From: 1-14-0-10-37-14 sp037130845
GTDB taxonomy: Bacteria; Patescibacteriota; Patescibacteriia; Patescibacteriales; Patescibacteriaceae
Assembly: GCA_037130845.1 (NCBI GenBank)
Contig: JBAXSE010000022.1
Coordinates: 1 to 22,011 of the forward strand
Direction: 5' to 3'
Length of the DNA stretch: 22,011 bases
Positions 17,840 through 22,011 of this stretch are shown piece after piece. The position numbers and the translations under genes are program-made. The notes beneath the pieces are model-generated. The model was not told the origin of the DNA. It saw only the letters and a list, made by a program, of their open reading frames with translations, and did no database searches. Within the stretch, counting starts at the first letter, position 1, and the number at the start of each line of letters is the position of its first letter.

Positions 17840-20647
17840 TTACTTGCCGTGGCAATTCTTATATTTTTTGCCACTACCACAGTAACAAGGATTATTGCGG
17901 CCAATCTTGTGGCCGCTGGCGTCCTTGTCCTTGGCCTTTGGCTCGCTCATCATGATAGCGGCGCCACCCATGGCCCCGGACATCGGATTAACGCCTGCCA
18001 ATCTCTCTAAATCAGAGGAGTTATCGGTTGCGACTTTAGCCGGAGCGGAATAGATAGTGGCTTGCTGGAAAATTGACGGGCCCATAGCATCTTGGATGCC
18101 GCCCACCTTGTAAATAGAATAGACCACTTCTTTGGTAATCAAGCCATTAAGCTCGCTGTACAAGCGAAAAGCTTCTTTCTTGTATTCCACCAAAGGATCA
18201 CGCTGGCCATAGCCGCGCAAGCCGATGCCTTTGCGCAAATAGTCTATCGTTTCCAGATGCTCTACCCACAGCTCATCAATGACGCGCAAAAGGATCATCT
18301 TTTCGATATCAGTCCAGGCAATACCTTGATTATCACTAAAGCTAGCCAGGCCTTCGTAGGCGCTATGCGCCATACCGGTCAGATATTCCACCATGTGATG
18401 GCGCGCCATTATCTTGTCTGGCTTAGAAGAATCCCCGACCATTTTTTCCAACTCATCTTGCAAATTGGCCGGCACCTTGAAGATCGTATTCATAGTCTCG
18501 GCGATTTCCTTAATACTCCATTCGGTGCTGTCTTCGCCGCCGGCATGGAAGGAAACCACCGACTCGATCTCCAAATCAATCATCTCCAAAATCATTTCAC
18601 GCAGCGTTTTGGCGCTATCTTCCGTCGGCTTGAGGCCGGCGGCAATCTTTAGAATATTCAAACGCTTGCGATAAATCGCTTCGCGGTGCTTATTAATAAC
18701 ATCATCGTATTCAACTAAGTGCTTGCGGATATCAAAGTTGTTGCCCTCTACCCGCTTCTGCGCCTGCTCGATAGAACGGCTGATCATCTTGTTCTCAATC
18801 GGCATATCCTCAGGCATCTTGAGCGTCTTCATCATGCCCTTGAGACGGTCGCCGCCAAAGATGCGCATCAAATCATCGTCCATCGACAGGAAAAATTGGC
18901 TGGAGCCGGGATCGCCTTGGCGTCCGGCGCGGCCGCGCAACTGGTTGTCAATGCGGCGGGATTCATGGCGCTCGGTACCGACGACATGCAAACCGCCGGC
19001 TTCGCAAACCTTGCGATGCTCATCTTCATTATACGGAGTACCGCCCAAGATAATATCAACGCCGCGGCCAGCCATATTGGTAGCGATCGTAACCGAACCG
19101 GCCTTACCGGCCTGGGCGATTACTTGCGCTTCCTTCTCGTGCTGCTTGGCGTTCAAGACCTGCGCCTTAACGCCCTCCAACTCCAAGAGATGCGCCAGCT
19201 CTTCATTTTTTTCAATCGAAATCGTACCGATCAAAACAGGCTGCCCTTTCTGGCTGCGTTCACGCACATCAGCCACCAAGGCGTTATATTTTCCATTCTC
19301 GCTGGTATAAATAAGATCATTCAAATCCTTGCGCTGCACCGGTTTATTAGTAGGGATAGCCGTAGTGTCCAAATTATAAATCTTATGGAATTCTTCCGCC
19401 TCGGTCATGGCCGTACCGGTCATACCGGCCAGCTTGTGGTACATACGGAAATAATTCTGGAAAGTGACGGTCGCCAAAGTCTGTGACTCCTTCTGGACCA
19501 CAACGCCTTCTTTAGCTTCGATTGCCTGATGCAGACCCTCGGAATAACGGCGGCCTTGCATCAAACGCCCGGTAAATTCATCAACAATAATTACCTCGCC
19601 GTCCTTTACTACGTAATCCTTGTCAATCTTAAACAAAGCATGCGCCTTAAGAGCTTGCTCGATATGATGGACGTCTTTTATACCGCCGGTCACATAGATA
19701 TTTTCTACGCCCAACCATTGCTCCATCTTGGAGATGCCCGCTTCGCTCAAAGTGGCGGCACGCAATTTTTCGTCTACATTATAATCTTCGTTTTCCACCA
19801 AACGGCGCACCAGTTCGGCGAATTTAAAATATTTATCCGATGATTCATCCAAATTGCCGGAAATAATCAAAGGCGTGCGCGCTTCATCAATCAAGATAGA
19901 GTCGACTTCGTCGACAATGGCGAAATGCAAATCGCGTTGGACGCGCATTTCCATTGTGGGTGCCATATTATCGCGCAAATAATCAAAACCGAATTCATTA
20001 TTGGTACCATAGGTAATATCGCAAGCATATGCCTGCTGGCGATTGATTTTCCGGAAATGAGCCAAGCGCTCATCGTATTGATTGTCGTCAAAATATTCCG
20101 GATCATATTGATAGGCTGTTTCATGGACGATAACCGAGGTAGTCAGGCCCAGAGCGTGATAAACGGCGGCCATCCAGCCAGCACCAACTTGAGACAAATA
20201 ATCATTAACAGTCACCAAATGGGCGCCGCGTCCCAGCAAGGCGTTTAAATAGAGCGGCAAAGTAGCCACTAAGGTCTTGCCTTCACCGGTTTTCATTTCG
20301 GCAATCTGTCCTTTATGAAGAACCGCCCCGCCGATCAGCTGGACATCAAAATGGCGTTGGCCTAAAACTCGCCGCGCCGCCTCGCGCACACAAGCAAAAG
20401 CCTCAGGCTGCAATTCCAATAACTGCGCTTCCTCCTCTTCCAAAGTCTTGCTAGCCAGCCAGCTGCCATTTTCTTGCTTTTGCAAGCCTAATTTTTCTCG
20501 AAATTCGGCCGTTTTACCTGCTAGCTGTTCATCAGACAAGGCTTTAATAGCTGGCTCAAAGGCATTAACCTTTGCAATAATCGACTGGCGGATATCTTCG
20601 ACAAACTTTTCATTCGAATCACCAAAAATTTTAGTTAGTATACTCAT
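17840..20647 (-). CDS. secA: Preprotein translocase ATPase SecA
   Basis: Cytoplasmic ATPase that drives unfolded preproteins through SecYEG. The 935 residues contain Walker A MKTGEGKT (118-125), the DEVD box IVDEVDSILIDEARTPLI (244-261), the preprotein crosslinking domain, NBD2 with NMAGRGVDIILGG and GRAGRQGDPGSSQF, the scaffold/wing domains, and a C-terminal SEC-C zinc motif CYCGSGKKYKNCH (Cys 921, 923, 932; His 933). NBD1 holds a roughly 30-residue insertion (about 174-205, YQYDPEYFDDNQYDERLAHF) before ACDITYGTNNEFGFDYLRDN; E. coli SecA is shorter there. All catalytic motifs are intact. It is the first gene of a seven-gene minus-strand run, with a promoter 25-53 bases upstream and no SD before ATG. 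Confidence 0.98.
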   Translation of the reverse strand: MSILTKIFGDSNEKFVEDIRQSIIAKVNAFEPAIKALSDEQLAGKTAEFREKLGLQKQENGSWLASKTLEEEEAQLLELQPEAFACVREAARRVLGQRHFDVQLIGGAVLHKGQIAEMKTGEGKTLVATLPLYLNALLGRGAHLVTVNDYLSQVGAGWMAAVYHALGLTTSVIVHETAYQYDPEYFDDNQYDERLAHFRKINRQQAYACDITYGTNNEFGFDYLRDNMAPTMEMRVQRDLHFAIVDEVDSILIDEARTPLIISGNLDESSDKYFKFAELVRRLVENEDYNVDEKLRAATLSEAGISKMEQWLGVENIYVTGGIKDVHHIEQALKAHALFKIDKDYVVKDGEVIIVDEFTGRLMQGRRYSEGLHQAIEAKEGVVVQKESQTLATVTFQNYFRMYHKLAGMTGTAMTEAEEFHKIYNLDTTAIPTNKPVQRKDLNDLIYTSENGKYNALVADVRERSQKGQPVLIGTISIEKNEELAHLLELEGVKAQVLNAKQHEKEAQVIAQAGKAGSVTIATNMAGRGVDIILGGTPYNEDEHRKVCEAGGLHVVGTERHESRRIDNQLRGRAGRQGDPGSSQFFLSMDDDLMRIFGGDRLKGMMKTLKMPEDMPIENKMISRSIEQAQKRVEGNNFDIRKHLVEYDDVINKHREAIYRKRLNILKIAAGLKPTEDSAKTLREMILEMIDLEIESVVSFHAGGEDSTEWSIKEIAETMNTIFKVPANLQDELEKMVGDSSKPDKIMARHHMVEYLTGMAHSAYEGLASFSDNQGIAWTDIEKMILLRVIDELWVEHLETIDYLRKGIGLRGYGQRDPLVEYKKEAFRLYSELNGLITKEVVYSIYKVGGIQDAMGPSIFQQATIYSAPAKVATDNSSDLERLAGVNPMSGAMGGAAIMMSEPKAKDKDASGHKIGRNNPCYCGSGKKYKNCHGK

Positions 20648-20671
20648 AGATTTTCTTTATTTTTCTCAACC

Positions 20672-20700
20672 AGCATAGCAGAAAGTGCCCAATAAATCAA
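20672..20700 (-). promoter_or_regulatory. secA promoter (TTGATT-17-TATGCT, extended -10)
   Basis: TTGATT at 20700-20695 and TATGCT at 20677-20672 with a 17-base spacer and TG one base before the -10. Each box matches four of six. It starts directly after the T tract of the hairpin at 20707-20759. A start near 20665 gives an 18-base leader. Confidence 0.65.
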
Positions 20701-20706
20701 GAAAAA

Positions 20707-20759
20707 GCCACAATGGCTGCCTATATTTGATGATTTTTCAATATAACAAAAATTGTGGC
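20707..20759 (-). terminator. Second terminator after the secreted-protein gene
   Basis: GCCACAAT (20707-20714) pairs with ATTGTGGC (20752-20759); an inner TATAT(T)TGA/TCAATATA helix with one bulge lengthens it. On the minus strand it ends GTGGCTTTTTC, so it terminates leftward transcription just before the secA promoter. Confidence 0.7.
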
Positions 20760-20789
20760 GTTCGGCAAAAAGATTATAAATATAGCAAA

Positions 20790-20827
20790 AAGCGAATAGG
20801 ATTCAGTATTATTAGCCCTATTCGCTT
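20790..20827 (-). terminator. First terminator after the secreted-protein gene
   Basis: A perfect 11-bp stem (20790-20800 with 20817-20827, AAGCGAATAGG) with a 16-base loop, followed on the minus strand by CTTTTTGC. It begins 23 bases after the stop of the secreted-protein gene. Confidence 0.88.
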
Positions 20828-20850
20828 AAAGTATTCAGTTAAAATTTTTA

Positions 20851-21987
20851 CTACCTTACGCTGTAATACATTGGATTAACGGTCACAACCGTCCCGTTAG
20901 CATTATTTATGCTTAAGGTGTACTCACCAGGAGTCAGATCTTTCGGCTTAAAGTCACAGCTAAAGCTCGCCTGCTTATAATTATTAGAAAACACCGGAGT
21001 CTTACAAGTAACGGAAGTATAATAACCGATATTATGCACAGCGCTGGAAGGACCCATATCATCGTAGTCATTGTCAAATTTATTGAAGACTAGGACGTAA
21101 GATTGTCCATTTAGACTGCTAGGCGCGCTGACAGTAGCTCTGACGCTTTTTAGAAGCGAGCTGCCGCCCATACTGACCGTGGCCGTTATCGGCTGCTTGA
21201 TTGTCACGCTAACAGAAGGACTGGTATAGACCTTAGTGTCCGCTAGCGGGATTTGTTTTAAATACTCAGGAGTTGGGACAGCTTTGGCCGTCAAGACATA
21301 CAAACCATTAACCAAATTCATCACTTTGCAATTATAGGTCATAACCCTAATACCGTTAAAGGTGCAGAGAGTTGTCGGACTGCCATTATCAGAAACAATA
21401 CTACTTACGCCAGCACCAGCCATCGCGGTTAAATACACCTTAGGCGGATAACGCAAATCAAAGTTCTTAATTGCTACGACGGCGTTTATCGTGTTCATGC
21501 CTCCGTTACCGGTAACAGTTACGCCGTCCTCGGGCGTAGCAATCTTGATCCAAGGAGCATTAAAAGTATAACCATTGGCGGCTTGCAATGTGTAGGCAGT
21601 AGAAGCGACCTTAACGCAATTCATTGTCCTATCCAGACCCCTGCAAGTAAAGGCATCGATAGTCAGCTTATTATTGCCGTTATTTAAGCCAATTGTATCA
21701 AAACCCACATGCCAGACGTTGCCATCTATAAAAGCCGAACCGTCTCGATACGTGCCGAGGATATATTTTTGAGGCGTATAGACCACTATTTTATTAATCG
21801 GGGTAAAAGGATCCGTATTGACCGTAACATCAAGCCTAATAAACCCGGTAGCCGTGCTCGGACCGACCGCAGAAATAGATACGCCGGACGCCTGGCGCAC
21901 ACTTTGGGCTAGCGCGCCAGCTCCGGCCAATACCGCAACTGCCGCCATCATTGCTAAAGTAATACTAGAAAGTAGATACTTTTTCAT
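20851..21987 (-). CDS. Secreted protein with three cysteine-pair beta domains
   Basis: A 378-residue exported protein of unknown function. Residues 1-27 are a signal peptide: MKKY, a hydrophobic core (LAMMAAVAVLAGAGA) and an ALA-Q cleavage site. The mature part is Thr/Ser/Val/Asn-rich and looks all-beta, like Ig or fibronectin-type folds. Three units each hold one cysteine pair: C115/C124, C208/C220 and C328/C344. In two of them a similar strand follows (GLYVLTAKAV, GEYTLSINNA). No anchor, sortase signal or catalytic motif is visible, so release or binding to a partner is likely. No clear family name. The ATG at 21985-21987 has no SD; the upstream promoter would lie outside the window. It is a single-gene unit, ended by two terminators. 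Confidence 0.88.
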   Translation of the reverse strand: MKKYLLSSITLAMMAAVAVLAGAGALAQSVRQASGVSISAVGPSTATGFIRLDVTVNTDPFTPINKIVVYTPQKYILGTYRDGSAFIDGNVWHVGFDTIGLNNGNNKLTIDAFTCRGLDRTMNCVKVASTAYTLQAANGYTFNAPWIKIATPEDGVTVTGNGGMNTINAVVAIKNFDLRYPPKVYLTAMAGAGVSSIVSDNGSPTTLCTFNGIRVMTYNCKVMNLVNGLYVLTAKAVPTPEYLKQIPLADTKVYTSPSVSVTIKQPITATVSMGGSSLLKSVRATVSAPSSLNGQSYVLVFNKFDNDYDDMGPSSAVHNIGYYTSVTCKTPVFSNNYKQASFSCDFKPKDLTPGEYTLSINNANGTVVTVNPMYYSVR

Positions 21988-22011
21988 AAATTATATTTAA
22001 TTATTAAGCCA

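Noticed and set aside
18719..19486. Long plus-strand open frame opposite secA (and similar ones opposite dnaK, mreB and secD)
   Set aside because: These are antisense shadows of strongly conserved genes, with no SD or promoter and no recognisable domains.
1..22011. CRISPR arrays, tRNA or rRNA genes, insertion sequences or prophage genes
   Set aside because: No regularly spaced repeats, cloverleaf or rRNA signatures, transposase motifs or phage genes were seen on either strand.

Overview
The window reads as chromosomal core sequence from a small-genome bacterium, most likely a Candidate Phyla Radiation (Patescibacteria) lineage. Support: compact housekeeping genes, a short HrcA, an editing-domain-less ProRS, a DUF3467 protein, Sec and Mre genes packed into a few units, AT-rich spacers, and almost no Shine-Dalgarno sequences. 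The phylum assignment is inferred from gene style; no rRNA or tRNA gene was seen. No gene is interrupted by in-frame TGA and TGA appears as a stop, so the Gracilibacteria-type code is not supported.

Layout, with nearly everything on the minus strand. 1-234: a hairpin and AT-rich repetitive spacer. 235-519: a DUF3467 gene. 513-864: a divergent plus-strand unit with a consensus sigma70 promoter, the only good SD in the window, and a small helical protein interrupted by a one-base frameshift at an A8 run. 929-4863: the heat-shock unit hrcA-grpE-hsp20-small membrane protein-dnaK (no dnaJ), behind a CIRCE operator. 4938-9596: mreB-mreC-mreD-PBP2 for rod-shape cell-wall growth, preceded by proS. 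11036-13658: secD-secF, where SecD carries an inserted parvulin-like domain. 14011-20647: a tightly spaced seven-gene run starting with secA, followed by a nucleoside deoxyribosyltransferase-like protein, an unknown protein with an SCEGH motif, an FkbM methyltransferase, an ASCH protein, a stomatin-like SPFH protein and an alpha/beta hydrolase. 20851-21987: a signal-peptide protein with three cysteine-pair beta domains.

The transcription signals fit together. Minus-strand promoters were found for hrcA, proS and secA, and a weak one for secD. Strong intrinsic terminators lie after the secreted-protein gene (two in tandem), the secA run, secDF and PBP2. In three places the terminator and the next promoter share or abut sequence; the tightest case puts the hrcA -10 box inside the hairpin that should terminate the PBP2 transcript. 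Functionally the window joins export (SecA, SecDF, a secreted substrate), envelope growth (MreBCD, PBP2) and protein folding (DnaK, GrpE, Hsp20). The observations most worth following are the SecD insertion, the composite hrcA control region, the frameshifted plus-strand gene and the structured secD leader.
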